From Hymenobacter actinosclerus (lineage in GTDB: Bacteria; Bacteroidota; Bacteroidia; Cytophagales; Hymenobacteraceae), in NCBI RefSeq assembly GCF_900111515.1, contig NZ_FOHS01000002.1, positions 558,001-622,000 of the forward strand: a stretch of 64,000 bases of DNA, in the 5' to 3' direction. This document shows, in pieces, positions 52,401-63,400 of the stretch. Under the pieces are notes generated by a model. That model made no database searches, was not told where the DNA came from, and worked only from the letters and a program-made list of their open reading frames with translations. Within the stretch, counting starts at the first letter, position 1, and each line of letters starts with the position of its first letter. The position numbers and the translations under genes are program-made.

Positions 52401-52667
52401 GGCGCCTACGCCCGCCTGCGCCCCATCCTGATGACCAGCTTCGCCTTCGTAGCCGGCCTGATTCCGCTCACCATTGCCACCGGCGCGGGCGCGCTCGGCA
52501 ACCGCTCCATCGGCACGGCCGCCGCCGGCGGCATGCTCATCGGCACCCTGTTCGGCGTCATCCTGATTCCGGGCCTGTACGTGCTGTTTTCGGGCGGCGG
52601 CAAGAAGAAAGACCAGCCCGCCGAGCCGGTAACTGAAAAGGCTACTGAGGAAGCTGTTTTGGTGTGA
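49500..52667 (+). CDS. RND multidrug efflux pump (HAE1 type)
   Basis: 1055 residues, normal length for AcrB/MexF-type pumps. TM1 LVISLFITLLGALALF near 15; the proton-relay Asp pair in GIVVDNAIVVVEAV near 410; the TM10 Lys in LLGKNAILIIEFA near 945; C-terminal TM12 near 1025. It exports lipophilic compounds with the adaptor upstream and the TolC-like protein downstream. No adjacent TetR or MarR regulator is seen. Confidence 0.98.
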   Translation: MLALFIRRPVLSLVISLFITLLGALALFTLPITQFPDIVPPSVTVTAKYTGANSEVLAKAVATPLERAINGVPGMTYIQSVNSNSGTTLITVFFEVGTDPDLAAVNVQNRVQTVIDELPEEVIRAGVATEKEVNSMLLYLNIMSDDPKVGEKFIYNFADINVLQELKRIDGVGFAEIMGSREYSMRVWLQPDRMVAYNVAADEVVEAIRAQNVEAAPGRSGESSGSQAQVLQYVLRYTGKMFEPRQYENVVLRANPDGSVLRLKDVADIRFDVLNYGMTSKIDGRPSAAIMLKQRPGSNASEVIANVKARMAELKGTSFPPGMTYNVSYDVSRFLDASINAVLITLLEAFVLVFIVVYLFLQDWRSTLIPALAVPVALVGTLFFMQLLGFSINLLTLFALVLAIGIVVDNAIVVVEAVHAKMHEKHLSAMDATLEAMGEIGGAIVAITLVMSAVFIPVSFMDGPVGVFYRQFSLTLAIAIVISGVNALTLTPALCALMLKPMAEGEEAKKGFINRFFAGFNRRYENLAQGYQRLVRYVANRRVITIGLLIGFCLATWGVQAVLPSGFIPTEDQGMIYVNVTTPPGATVERTERVLDQVEKVAAKLGPVESVSTLAGYSLMNEVAGSSYGMAMINLKTWKERKQSVTELIAELTEKTQDINDADIQFFPPPTVPGFGNSAGFELRLLDRTGRGDLQQTAKVTQDFIAALRETPAVGAAFTGFDANFPQYLIHVDQDQAAKKGVTVDKAMSTLQTLMGSLYASNFIRFGQMYKVMVQADPSYRTKPEDVLKLYVKNDRNEMVPYSSFVRLERVYGPEQLTRYNMYTSAMINGDAAPGFSSGDVISTIAKVAATELPRGYSYEWSGMTREQILSGNQALYVFAIVLIFVYLLLAAQYESFLLPLPVLLSLPTGIFGAFLALKLLGLENNIYAQVSLVMLIGLLGKNAILIIEFAVLKRKEGLSALDAAVEGAYARLRPILMTSFAFVAGLIPLTIATGAGALGNRSIGTAAAGGMLIGTLFGVILIPGLYVLFSGGGKKKDQPAEPVTEKATEEAVLV

Positions 52668-52678
52668 CCTCAAAACGA

Positions 52679-52860
52679 AGCTCCCCTCCTCAGCTGAGGA
52701 GGGGACGCGGCGGCTCCGCCGCCGCTGGGGTGGTTGACTCGTTGAACGGCCCGCCAGAACAGCCGGCAAAAGACCGTTAGTGGCTCCTACGAGCCACCAC
52801 GGGTTCGTTCAACGCTAATCAACCACCCCTAGCCCCTCCTTTCCAAGGAGGGGAACTAGC
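52679..52860. repeat. Palindromic repeat B3
   Basis: AGCTCCCCTCC ... GGTGGTTGACTCG and the inverse ... AATCAACCACCCC ... GGGGAACTAG at about 52850. GTTGAACGG and GTTCAACG in the spacer. An extra GGCGGCTCCGCCGCC hairpin sits inside the 5' arm. It lies between pump and outer-membrane factor. Confidence 0.85.
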
Positions 52861-52918
52861 CTAACCTGTCAGCCGCCATTCTAACTTCTAGCTCCTGACT
52901 CCTAGCTTCTCCCCCAAA

Positions 52919-54448
52919 ATGCCCCGCTTTTCCCGTTCCGTTCTTTCCCTGCTCACCGCGGCTTCGCTGGCCGCGGCCGGCTGCCGGGTGGCCGCGCCCG
53001 TGGCCCCGCCCCGGGCCGCCGCCGTGCCGCTGGCCTTCCCGCTGGCGGCCGTTACGCCCGTCGCCGATTCGGCCGCTACGGCCGCTGCTGGCGCAACAGG
53101 CCCCATCACCGCCCCGGATTCGGCCTCGTTTGCCCGCCAGCCCTGGCGCGAACTGTTCGCCGACCCTAATTTGGTTTCATTGATTGATACGGCCTTGCAG
53201 GCCAACCCCGACTTGCGCATTACGCTCCAGCGCATCGAAATCGCGCGGGCCGATTTGCGGGTGCGGCGCGGGGCGCTGCTGCCCCAAGTGGAGGGCGTGG
53301 CCAGCGTCGGGGTGGAGCGGTTTGGCGAGTACACGCTCGATGGCGTGGGCAACTACGACACCAACTTGTCGCCCAACGTGGAGGGCAAGCGGCGCATTCC
53401 TAACCCCACGCCCGACTTTTTCCTGGGTTTGCGCTCGTCGTGGGAAATTGACTTGTGGGGCAAGCTGCGCCAGCGTCGGCAGGCCGCCTACCTGCGCCTG
53501 CTGGCCACCGAGCGGGGCCGCCACCTGGTGCAAACCCAGCTGGTAGCCGAAGTGGCCCGCCAGTATTTCACCCTGCTCAGCCACGACAACGAGCTGCTGG
53601 TGCTGCGCCGCAACCAGCAGTTTCAGGAGCGGGCCCTCGACATCGTGCGCACCCTGAAAGGAGCCGGCCGGGCCAACGAGCTGGCCGTGCAGCAGTTCCG
53701 GGCCCAGCTGCTGCGCACCCGCGCCCTGGAGGCCAAAACCCAGCAGCAGATAGCCGCCACCGAAAACACGCTTAACCGCCTGCTGGGCCGCTACCCCCGC
53801 CCCATCGCCCGCCCGGTCAGCATTCTGGAGCAGCCCCTGCCCAGCCGCCTCACGGCCGGCCTGCCCGCCGCCACCCTGCTGCGCCGCCCCGACGTGCGCC
53901 AGGCCGAGCTGGAGCTGGTAGCTACCCGCGCCGACGTGTCGGCCGCCCGCGCCGCCTTTTTGCCCTCGCTCAAGCTCACGCCTTTCGTGGGCCTGCACGC
54001 CTACCGGGCCTCTGTCCTGTTCACTACCCCCGGCTCGCTGGCCTACGGGCTGCTGGCCGGCCTCTCGGCCCCGCTCTTCAACCGCGCCGAGCTGCAAGCT
54101 GACTACCGCCGCTCGGTGGCCCAGCAGCAGATTGCCTACAGCACTTACCAAAAGGCCATCCAGGTAGGTTTCGAGGAAGTAACCACCAACCTGCGCGGCA
54201 TCGAAAATTACCAGCGCGTGTTCGACTTGCAGCAGGAAGAAGTGGAAGCTCTGCAACAAGCCGTGAGCATCTCCGACGACCTGTTCAAGGCCAACTACGC
54301 CACCTACCTCGAAGTCATCAGCGCCCAGCGCAACGTGCTCGACGCCGAGTTGGAACTCACCGACACCCGCCGCCAGCAGTTCCTGCTCCTCATCGACCTG
54401 TACCGGGCCCTGGGCGGCGGCTGGACGCCGGTGGCGGCTGGAGAGTAG
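52919..54448 (+). CDS. TolC-like outer-membrane efflux factor (NodT family)
   Basis: 509 residues; lipobox AAGC near residue 21; two OEP repeats, with LRSSWEIDLWGKLR near 177 and GLLAGLSAPLFNRAEL near 380, the hallmarks of NodT-type factors. It completes the tripartite pump. Pairs by order with the adaptor and pump upstream. Confidence 0.95.
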   Translation: MPRFSRSVLSLLTAASLAAAGCRVAAPVAPPRAAAVPLAFPLAAVTPVADSAATAAAGATGPITAPDSASFARQPWRELFADPNLVSLIDTALQANPDLRITLQRIEIARADLRVRRGALLPQVEGVASVGVERFGEYTLDGVGNYDTNLSPNVEGKRRIPNPTPDFFLGLRSSWEIDLWGKLRQRRQAAYLRLLATERGRHLVQTQLVAEVARQYFTLLSHDNELLVLRRNQQFQERALDIVRTLKGAGRANELAVQQFRAQLLRTRALEAKTQQQIAATENTLNRLLGRYPRPIARPVSILEQPLPSRLTAGLPAATLLRRPDVRQAELELVATRADVSAARAAFLPSLKLTPFVGLHAYRASVLFTTPGSLAYGLLAGLSAPLFNRAELQADYRRSVAQQQIAYSTYQKAIQVGFEEVTTNLRGIENYQRVFDLQQEEVEALQQAVSISDDLFKANYATYLEVISAQRNVLDAELELTDTRRQQFLLLIDLYRALGGGWTPVAAGE

Positions 54449-54464
54449 TAGGGCTTTATGCCCT

Positions 54465-54630
54465 TGCGTTGCGCCTCACCCCCTAGCCCCCTCTCCGAAA
54501 AAGGAGAGGGGGAGCTAGCTTTTAGTTTTAGAGCTAGAGCAGCCACAACTAGACTAGAAAACTAGATTCTAGTCCCCCCTCTCCTTTTCGGAGAGGGGGC
54601 TAGGGGGTGAGGCGCACGCGAGGCGCAACG
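54465..54630. repeat. Palindromic repeat B4 (CCCCCTAGCCCCCTCTCC type)
   Basis: GTTGCGCCTCACCCCCTAGC and its inverse, with GGAGAGGGGG inside and CTAGTTTTAGAGCTAG spacer elements. It follows the outer-membrane factor and borders the convergent zinc protease gene. Confidence 0.85.
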
Positions 54631-54641
54631 CCATAACTATC

Positions 54642-57083
54642 CTACCATCCCCCACAACCGTCGGAGCCGATGGGCGCGCCGTCGGGCATGGGCAGGGTGG
54701 GCGCGGGCTGGAACTTCTCGGGGTCGTCGTTGAACTGGGCGATGGTGCGCAGAGCCAGCAGGGCGTTGGCTTGCTGGGCTTCGTCTTTGGCTGATTTTCG
54801 GGTCTTTTGCAGTTGGTTTTTCAGCTCCTCTACTTTCAGCAGGGTCGTGGCCCGCACGCCCGAGGGGGCCGTGGGGGTGGCGGCCAGCGTGAGCAGCTGC
54901 CGGAGCGTGAGCTGCTGCACGAGGCGCTGCAACTCGCCCGCCGAGCCGGTTTCGGGGCGGGCGCGCCAGGTGACATTCAACAGCCTGTCGAGCACGGCGC
55001 TCAGGCCGGGCTGTTCGGGGTGGCGGGCGTGGTAGTCCTGCAGGCGGGCCGCCCGCTGGGGGTTGAGCAGAAACTCCAGCGTGGTGGCCGCCGCCGATTC
55101 GGCCGCGCCCAGGGCATCGAAGGTAAGGCCGGTGCGGCTGGGGAAGGTTTCGCGGGAGCGGCTGTAGTTCACGGGCCGGGGCGGAATCTTGGCCAGCAGC
55201 TCCTCCGACAGGGCCAGTTCGCGGGGCGAAAGCGTGCGTAGCAGGGCCTCCAGGGCCTGCCACTGCTCGGCGGGCGGCACCAGCCTGGTGATAGTCTGGC
55301 CGTCGCCCTTGAGGGCGTAGGTGTAGTAGAGGCCGCCCACCTGCTTGGCCGCCGCCTCCACCTGGTAGCGCTGGAGCAGGTAGATGGGCACCAGCACTTC
55401 TTCGAGCAGGGCCATCGGCTGGCCGGGGGCCAGGGCTTTTTCGGAGAAGCGGGCCAGCAGCTGCCCGCGCACGTCCATGAGGCGGTTGAGTTCGTCGGTG
55501 GCGTTGGTGCCGTCGTCCCAGAGGTGGGCCGTGGGGTGGGCCCCGCCGGCGGCCCGGGCGTCGGCATCGGCCATAAAGGCGTAGCCCTCGGCCAGGGTCT
55601 GGCGCATGATGGCGGGCAGGGCCGTTTTTTCGGCGGCCAATGAGCCGAAATCCTGGTAGCCGTAGAGGATGGCGCGCTTGTCCCAGCGGCCGATGCCGGC
55701 GGCGTAGGCCTGGCTCAGGTCGATGCTGCCGTCGGGGCGCATGATGATGCGGGGCATGGGGTAATCCATCACCGAGGCCCGCTCCTGGGGGCTGGCGGCG
55801 TAGTTGTGGTAGAGGCCCAGGGTGTGGCCCACCTCGTGGGCGGCCAGCTGGCGTAGGCGGGCCACGGCCATTTGCAGCAGGGCCGGGTTGGTGGGCTGCC
55901 CATCCTCATAAGGTTGCAGCAGCCCCTCGGCAATCAGGTAGTCCTGGCGCACCCGCAACGAGCCCAGCGACACCTGGCCCTTGATGATTTCGCCAGTGCG
56001 CGGGTCCACGATGCTCGCCCCGTACGACCAGCCCCGGGTGGAGCGGTGCACCCACTGAATGACATTGTAGCGGATGTCCATCGCGTCGGCGTCTTCGGGC
56101 AGCAGCTTCACCTGGAAGGCGTTGCGGTAGCCGGCCGCCTCGAAGGCCTGGTTCCACCAGCCGGCCCCTTCGAGCAGGGCCGAGCGCACGGGCTCGGGCG
56201 CGCCCCGGTCGAGGTAGTACACCAGCGGCGCCACGGCCTCGCTGCTGGCCGCCGCGGGGTCCTTTTTGCGCAGGCGGTGGCGCACCAGCTGCCGCTGGAT
56301 GAGGGGCTGGCCTATGGGCGTGGCGTAGTCGGCGAATTCGTTGGCGTAGAAGCCGGCGCGGGGGTCGAAGGCGCGGGGCTGGTAATTGGAGTCGGGCAGT
56401 TGAATAAAAGAGTGGTGCAGGTGCACCGTCAGGGCATTGGGGTCGGGCGTCACGGAGCTGATTTCGCGGCCCTTGGCCTTGCCGACCAGCGTCACGAGGG
56501 CCTCAAACTCGGAGTTGAGCGGGAAGCCCTTGGTGTTGGGCAGAAACACGGCCGAGCGGCTTTCTTCGGCCTTGTAGCTGCCCTGCTTAAGCTCCTCCAG
56601 CTTGTCGGAGAGCTGGTGAGAGTCGCGTAGCAGAAAGGGCGTGAGGTCGACCAGCACCCGGTTGCCCTGCTGGGCTTCGGCCTTGAAGCCCCAGATAACC
56701 GAGCGGGCAAAGGCCTGCTCCACCGATTTGCGCTCGTCGGGGTTGGAACTCACGGCCCGAAAGTCGTAGTTGGGCTGGAGCAGCAGGATTTTGGGGCCGC
56801 TACGCACGAATTTCACGATGCGCGTCTGCCCAATCTGGCCCCGGTCGAGGCCCAAATCGTTGGAGCCTACCCCGTAGGGCAAACTGCTCACGTAGAGGAT
56901 TTCCTGGTCGAGCTTGTCGATTTCGAGCAGAATCCGGCCGGTTTTCTCATCCCAGTAAAACGGGAAAAAGCCCTCGAATTTCTTCAGGCCCCTGGTTTTT
57001 TCGGCCAGCGTCTGGGCCGTCAGGTTGTGGGTGATGAGCAGCAGCAGGCTTAACAGTAGCGGGTAGAGTCGGGTCACGGCCAA
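54642..57083 (-). CDS. Exported zinc metalloprotease (DUF5117/DUF4953-type)
   Basis: 813 residues, signal LLLSLLLLITHNLTAQ. The N-terminal DUF5117-like domain is about 40-220; the catalytic domain carries AAHEVGHTLGLYHN near 412 (HExxHxxGxxH) and the Met-turn SVMDYPMP near 438. The C-terminus ends GGW after a Cys. It probably acts on host or environmental proteins; the specific substrate is unknown. It is divergent from the giant repeat protein, separated by 367 bp. Confidence 0.92.
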   Translation of the reverse strand: MAVTRLYPLLLSLLLLITHNLTAQTLAEKTRGLKKFEGFFPFYWDEKTGRILLEIDKLDQEILYVSSLPYGVGSNDLGLDRGQIGQTRIVKFVRSGPKILLLQPNYDFRAVSSNPDERKSVEQAFARSVIWGFKAEAQQGNRVLVDLTPFLLRDSHQLSDKLEELKQGSYKAEESRSAVFLPNTKGFPLNSEFEALVTLVGKAKGREISSVTPDPNALTVHLHHSFIQLPDSNYQPRAFDPRAGFYANEFADYATPIGQPLIQRQLVRHRLRKKDPAAASSEAVAPLVYYLDRGAPEPVRSALLEGAGWWNQAFEAAGYRNAFQVKLLPEDADAMDIRYNVIQWVHRSTRGWSYGASIVDPRTGEIIKGQVSLGSLRVRQDYLIAEGLLQPYEDGQPTNPALLQMAVARLRQLAAHEVGHTLGLYHNYAASPQERASVMDYPMPRIIMRPDGSIDLSQAYAAGIGRWDKRAILYGYQDFGSLAAEKTALPAIMRQTLAEGYAFMADADARAAGGAHPTAHLWDDGTNATDELNRLMDVRGQLLARFSEKALAPGQPMALLEEVLVPIYLLQRYQVEAAAKQVGGLYYTYALKGDGQTITRLVPPAEQWQALEALLRTLSPRELALSEELLAKIPPRPVNYSRSRETFPSRTGLTFDALGAAESAAATTLEFLLNPQRAARLQDYHARHPEQPGLSAVLDRLLNVTWRARPETGSAGELQRLVQQLTLRQLLTLAATPTAPSGVRATTLLKVEELKNQLQKTRKSAKDEAQQANALLALRTIAQFNDDPEKFQPAPTLPMPDGAPIGSDGCGGW

Positions 57084-57450
57084 CAGGTCTTTCGGGTGGT
57101 AGCAAGCTGCGGTAAGGTAGCAAGGGAATTTGAGTGCCCGTCTGTATGCTTCCAGTGAACCTTAATTTCCGGCTGGCGTCGGCAACCCGGCGTTGCACCT
57201 CCCGGTTGCCGGGGCGAAAAACACAGTGTCAAGCAACTGCCGGGAGCTGCCTCTATACCCGGATTCGCGAATTGCCTGGAACAAGGCAGCAACAGAATAC
57301 ACGAATGGTATTGTACCGTGATGCGCGGCGCGTAACTTGCACGCTTTCGGCTGCTTTAACCTCTTTAATTAGGCCAGCTTTTCTTACAGCAGCTCCTTCC
57401 AGAAGCACTGTTACCGGAACCGTTTTCACGCATCCTACTTTCGCTATTGC
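57084..57450. other. Divergent intergenic region between the zinc protease and the giant repeat protein
   Basis: No gene is supported here. A small hairpin is possible: CGGCAACC (57180-57187) with GGTTGCCG (57204-57211). A short box TAACTTGCACGCTTTCGG lies near 57332. The promoters of both divergent genes are expected here but I cannot place them firmly. Confidence 0.5.
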
Positions 57451-60400
57451 TTGGCTAAAACCGCTACTTCCGTCCCGGCTTTGTTTAGTTCTATTGTGTC
57501 CGCAGGCGCGGGCGCAGCTTGGCGGCGGGGCTGCCTGCTAGCCGTGGGGCTGGCGGGGCTGCCCGCCGCCGTCCAGGCCCAGGTAACCGTGCTAAGCCGG
57601 CAGCCGGCCCGCAATGCCGTGAGTGCGCCCCGCAACGCGGCCATTGGCGTGAACTTTTCGCAGCCCATTACACCGGCATCAGCTGGCAAAATGAGCGTGC
57701 AGGGCTCTTTGCTGCGGGGCCAGCGGCCCGGCAGCGTGAGCGGCGGCGGCACGGCCCAGCTCACCTTCCTGCCCAACCCGGCCTTCGCGCCCGGCGAGGT
57801 GGTGAGCGTGAGTCTGCCGGCTACCCTTACCGGCACCAGCGGCAGCGCCCTGGCCCGGCAGGTGTACCAGTTCACGGCGGCCACCGGGGGCACGGGCCGG
57901 GGCTTTTTTATTGACACGACCATCGTGGCCGCCGTTACCAGCTCCCGCCAGGTGCTGGGCGACCTCGACAACGACGGCGACCTCGACCTGGTAACCCAGG
58001 GCGGCTTGTTCGGTGGCCGCGTCTACCTCAACGATGGGGCGGGCCGGTACCGCTTCAAGATAAACGTGATTGCCGCCCAGGAAGCGGCCGGCATGACGCT
58101 GGCCGACGTGGACCGCGACGGCGACCTGGACCTGCTCATCTGCGACGCTAAAAACAACTCGGTTTCCATCTGCCTCAACGACGGCACCGGCACCTTCACC
58201 GATGCCTTGCACTCAGGGTTCCAGGATGCCCCGGTGGGCGCCCGCCCGGTGAGCGTGGCCACCGGCGACATCGACGGCGACGGCGACCTGGATTTCGTAA
58301 CGGCCAACGCCGATGAGGGCACCTCGACCATTTACCGCAACGGGGGGCCCAATGAAGCGCTGGGAATTTACTACTACTCGCCCGTTACGGTGGCCATGGG
58401 CGCGGGCCCGACCAGCGTCGTGCTGGCCGATATCGACAACGACGGCGACCTGGACCTGCTCACGGCCAATGCCGGCACCCCGGCCCGGCCCGCGGGAGAA
58501 GTGCGCGTGCGGCTCAACAATGGCCTGGGGGTTTTCGGGACGTCCAGCGTGCTCGTGCTGCCCGTGGGCATGGCTCCGGTTGAGCTGCTTGCGGCCGATA
58601 TCGACAACGACGGCGACCTAGACCTGCTCACGGCCGATGCCGGGGGCGCATCTATCAGCCTGCGCCTCAACAACGGGTACGGCGGCTTTGCCGGCAGCGC
58701 CACGCTGGCGCTGCCGCCCGGCAGCACCCCCAGCGGCCTGCGGGCCGCCGACGTAGACGCCGACGGCGACCTGGACCTGGTAATTGCGCAGGGAAAGGGG
58801 GGCCGGGTGTTTACCTACCTCAACACCGGGGGCAGCTTTGCCCTGCAGGCCCGCGCCCTGCGCCTGAGCCGCGACCCGGCCGCCCCCGAAACCAGCAGCG
58901 GCGTAACGCTGGGCGACGTGGATGGCGACGGCGACCTGGACCTGCTCACGGCCAACGACCGGGGAGACGTGGTGCTCAGCCTGAACCAGAGCCCGCCCCC
59001 GCCCCTGCCGCCCCCCACCATTGCGGCCCTGACGCCGGCCGCCGCGCCGGTGGGCGCCACCATCACCATCACGGGCGCCAACCTGACCGACCTTGTGGGC
59101 ATCCGCTTCGGCGGGGTGTTGGCGCCTGACTTCCGCCTAGGCGGAGCGGGCAGCACGGTTGCGGTAACCGTGCCGGCGGGGGCCGTTAGCGGGCCGGTAA
59201 CCATAGAAACCGCCGAGGCGGGCACCGGCACCTCGCCCCTGCCCTTCACGGTAACCATTCCGGTGCCGGTGCTGCTGACGGGTATCACCCCGCCGCGCAA
59301 CGCTGTGAGCGTACCGGTGGGCAGCGCCGTTACGGCCGTTTTCAGCCAGCCCATTACGGCGGCCTCGGCCCCGGAGCTGCGGGTGTTCAGCAGCCGGCGG
59401 CAGGGCCGCCTGGCGGGCACGCTGGCGGGGGCCGGCAGCGCCACGCTTAGCTTCAGTCCGGCCCAGCCGTTTGCGCCGGGCGAGCAGGTGAGCGTGAGCC
59501 TGCCGGCCCGCCTGCGCGACGCGGCCGGCAATCCGGTGGGGGCCCAGGTGGTGCAGTTTACGGCCGCCACCGGCGGTACCGGGCAGCTTAATTTCGCTAC
59601 GGGCACGAGCACCGCTACGGGCTCGCTGTCGGCGGAGGCCACCGTGGTGGGCGACGTGGACGGCGACGGCGACCTGGACCTGCTCACGGGCGAATCCGGC
59701 GGCTCGGTCGCCGTTAAGCTGCGCCTCAACAACGGCCAGGGCACGTTTGGGGCCCCGAAGAGCCTTACCTCCAGCCAGGGCGTGCTCACGGCCTTGCAGC
59801 TGGCCGACGTGGATGCCGACGGCGATTTGGACCTGCTGATGGCTTCGTACGGCAAAGTAACCGTGCTGCGCAATAATGGCCAGGGCGGCTTTACGGCCTA
59901 TTCTACCTTCAGCATCCGGAGCGCCACCCAGCAGTTGCTGATGGCTGACCTGGATGCCGATGGCGACCTGGACCTGGTGGTGCGCACCACCAGCAGCGCG
60001 GAGGGCTGGCTCAATGATGGTTCCGGCACGTTTTCGGAGGCCCCCTACCTGTCGCTAGCATTCAGCGTAGCGGCCGTGACGCTGGGCGACGTGGATGGTG
60101 ATGGCGACCTGGATTTAGTGGTAGCGGGCGCTATTAATGGGCTCTATTCTCAGCCGGTAGTGGAGGCCAAGCTCAACGATGGTACCGGCCAGTTTACGGC
60201 CGGCCCACGATTGCTGCTCAACAAAACGCCTACTCAGGTGGCGCTGGCCGATGTGGATGCCAACGGCCACCTGGACCTGCTGGTCCGCTACGCGGGGAGC
60301 TACCAGACTGAAGAGGGAGGTACCCTAATCCGACTCAACGATGGCATGGGCACCTTTAGTGGCACCGCCGACTTGCCCCTGCCTGGCATGGGCATGGTGG

Positions 60401-63400
60401 TGGGCGACGCCGATGCCGACGGCGACCTGGACCTCATCACCCACAGCCACGTGGCCCTGGGCAACGGGGCGGGCAGCTTTTCGGCCATCGTGCCCATTGC
60501 CGGGGCCGAGCCCTACACCCGCCTGGTCGCCGCCGCCGACCTCGACGGCGACCAGGACCTGGACGTGGTTTCGGTGGGCGCTTACCTGCTGGCGCTGCGC
60601 TTCAACCAGCCCGCCCCCGCGCCTACCATTACGGCCCTGATGCCCGCCAGCGGCCCGGTGGGCAGCACCGTGCTCATCACGGGTACCAACTTCATCGGCG
60701 TGCGGGCCGTGGCGTTCAACGGCGTAGCGGCCCCGGTTTACACGGTTCGCTCGGCTACCGAGCTGGTGGCTACGGTGCCCGCGGGGGCCACCAGCGGGTT
60801 GGTGGCCGTTTCTACGCCGGCGGGCCAGGCCACATCGAAAGTGCGCTTTGAGGTAACGCTGCCCATTGCCGTGGTGGCCGTGAGCCCGACCCGCAACCAG
60901 GCGAGTGCGCCCACCAACACTGCCATAAGCGCTACGTTCGACCAGGCCATCAGCGCGGCCAGCGCCGCGGGCCTGCGGGTGCACAGTTTGGGGCGAGGCC
61001 TGCGCGGCGGCACCATCGCGGGCGGCGGCACCAGCCAGCTCACGTTTACGCCGGCCAAAGCCTTCGGGCCCGGCGAGCGGGTGAGCGTGAGTCTGCCGGC
61101 CAGCCTGGCCGGCAACAGTGGCAGCGGCAGCGTGCGGCCCCAGGTCTTTCAGTTCATGGCGGCGGCGGCGGGCACGGGCACGGGCTTGTTCGATACCATC
61201 GGCACGGCCAACGTTCCGCTGGTCTACCGCTCTAACTCGCTGACCGTGGGCGACCTTAACAACGACGGCAACCCGGATTTTATAACCAACGACGGCTATG
61301 TGCATCTCAACAGCGGCGGCGGGTCGTTTCGGGCCGGTACGCGGGTGCCCGTGTCCAGTCTTTATGGCACCACTCCGGGGCTCGCGCTGGGCGACCTCAA
61401 CAACGATGGCAAGCTGGACATTGTAACGAACGGCGGCAGCGTTTTTCTCAACAATGGCCTGGCCACGTTTACGGAGCAGAGCATCTTTATCAATAAAACG
61501 GCAATCATCCCGAACCTAACGCTGGGTGACCTGGACGGCGACGGCGACCTGGACCTGCTGCTGCTCAAAAGCAGCGCCGACAGCCTGTACATTCGCTTCA
61601 ATGATGGCACCGGCCGGTTTCCTACTTACCAGGGAATTCGGCTAGACTACCGGCCAACCGGAGTGATTACCGGCGATGTGGATAATGATGGGGACCTGGA
61701 TGTGATTGTCGCCTGCGGAGGGTTGACTGGCCCCAATGCCAATAGCCTGAACATTTGCTTCAATAACGGGCAGGGCCTGCTTACGCGGGTCGTGCGCCTG
61801 CCCACTGCCTCGGGCGACATTCAGCGGGTGGTGCTGGGCGACCTCGACAACGACGGCGACCTGGATTTGGCCACCAACAATGGTTCGGTGTACCGCAACG
61901 ACGGCCAGGGCAATTTTCTCAGCAGCCAGAAAATTCCTGCGTGCTGGGACCTAGCGCTGGGCGACGTGGATGCCGATGGCGACCTGGACCTAGTGCTGGT
62001 TGGCTCCCCCATTAGCTCGGCTCCTTTCTCGGCAGTGCTTCTCAACGATGGGCAGGCCACATTCAGTACCGGTGTAGCTCCGGCCAGCCTCCCCGCCGCC
62101 CGCGACGGCTTGGCGCTGACCGATGTGGACGGCGACGGCGACCTGGACCTACTTGTGGTGGCCAGTGATGAGAATGCGGCCTACCTGCGTCTCAACCAGC
62201 GGATAGCCCGTCCTGCCCTGACGGCGGTTACGCCCGCCAGCGGCCTGCCCGGAGCTGCCGTAATGCTCACCGGCACCGACCTGATCGGCACCACTGAGGT
62301 CACTTTCAATGGCACGCCGGCCCCCGATTTCACGGTTAATTCCGCCACCCAAATCACGGTGCGCGTACCGGCGGGGGCCGCCAGCGGCCTGATTAGCGTG
62401 CGTAATCCCAAGGGCAGCGCCAACTCGCCCCAAGCCTTCACGGTGCTGCGGCCGGTGCCGGTACTAAGCGTGAGCCCGGCCCCCAACGCCACGGCGGCCC
62501 CTGGTGCTGCCGTTACCGTGACTTTCGGGCAGGCGGTACCCGTAAACAGCGCGGCCACGCTGGCCGTGTTCAGCCAGCGCCGGGGCGGGCTGCTGGCGGG
62601 CAGCCGCCAGGGCGCGGGCACCAGCACCTTTACCTTTACCCCGGACCGGCCCTTTTTGGCCGGCGAGCAGCTGAGCGTGAGCATTCCGGCCTACACCGAG
62701 GCCAACCAGAACCGGGTGCGCAAACAAGTGTACCAGTTTCGGGCGGCCGTGGGCGGCACCGGGCGCGGCTACTTCGAGGCTCCTACCAAAGTGGAAGCCG
62801 ACGAGGAATCGTTGTTGGAGCTGGGCGACGTAACCGGCGACGGCCTCGTGGATATGGTTATCCTGAACCGGCCGTCCGTGGAAGTGCGGCCCAACAACGG
62901 CGCGGGCGGCTTTCTGGCCGTCAGTACCAGCATTGCCATTGATACCGATGAGCTGCGGCCGGACTTCGTGCTGGGCGACGTGGACAACGACGGCGACCTG
63001 GATATCGTGGTCAGCGTTTCGGGCCTGAAGCTGCTCGTGCTGCTCAATAACGGCGCGGGGGCCTTCCCGCAACGGCATGAAGTAAAGCTGACCGAAGAGC
63101 CCACCCAACTGAACCTGGCCGACATGGACGCCGACGGTGATTTGGACATCATCATGAGTAACCAGGGCCACTCGGCCTGCACGATAGTGCTGGGCTTCAA
63201 CGACGGCACCGGCCGGTTCGGGGGCCTGACTTCCACTTACCTGAGCAACGGCACTAATGTACTGTTCACTAACACCGAAATTGGTGATGTGGACGGCGAC
63301 GGCGACCTGGACCTGCTCATCAACAACAACGCCCCCTACCTGCTGCTCAACGACGGGCACGGCAAACTGGCGGCTCCCATTGATGCCCAATTCGCCGACG

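Noticed and set aside
49530-52769. 1079-residue open frame antisense to the RND pump
   Set aside because: Shadow of a very GC-rich gene; composition is His/Gln/Gly/Arg-rich with no recognisable motif, while the plus strand encodes a complete HAE1 pump.
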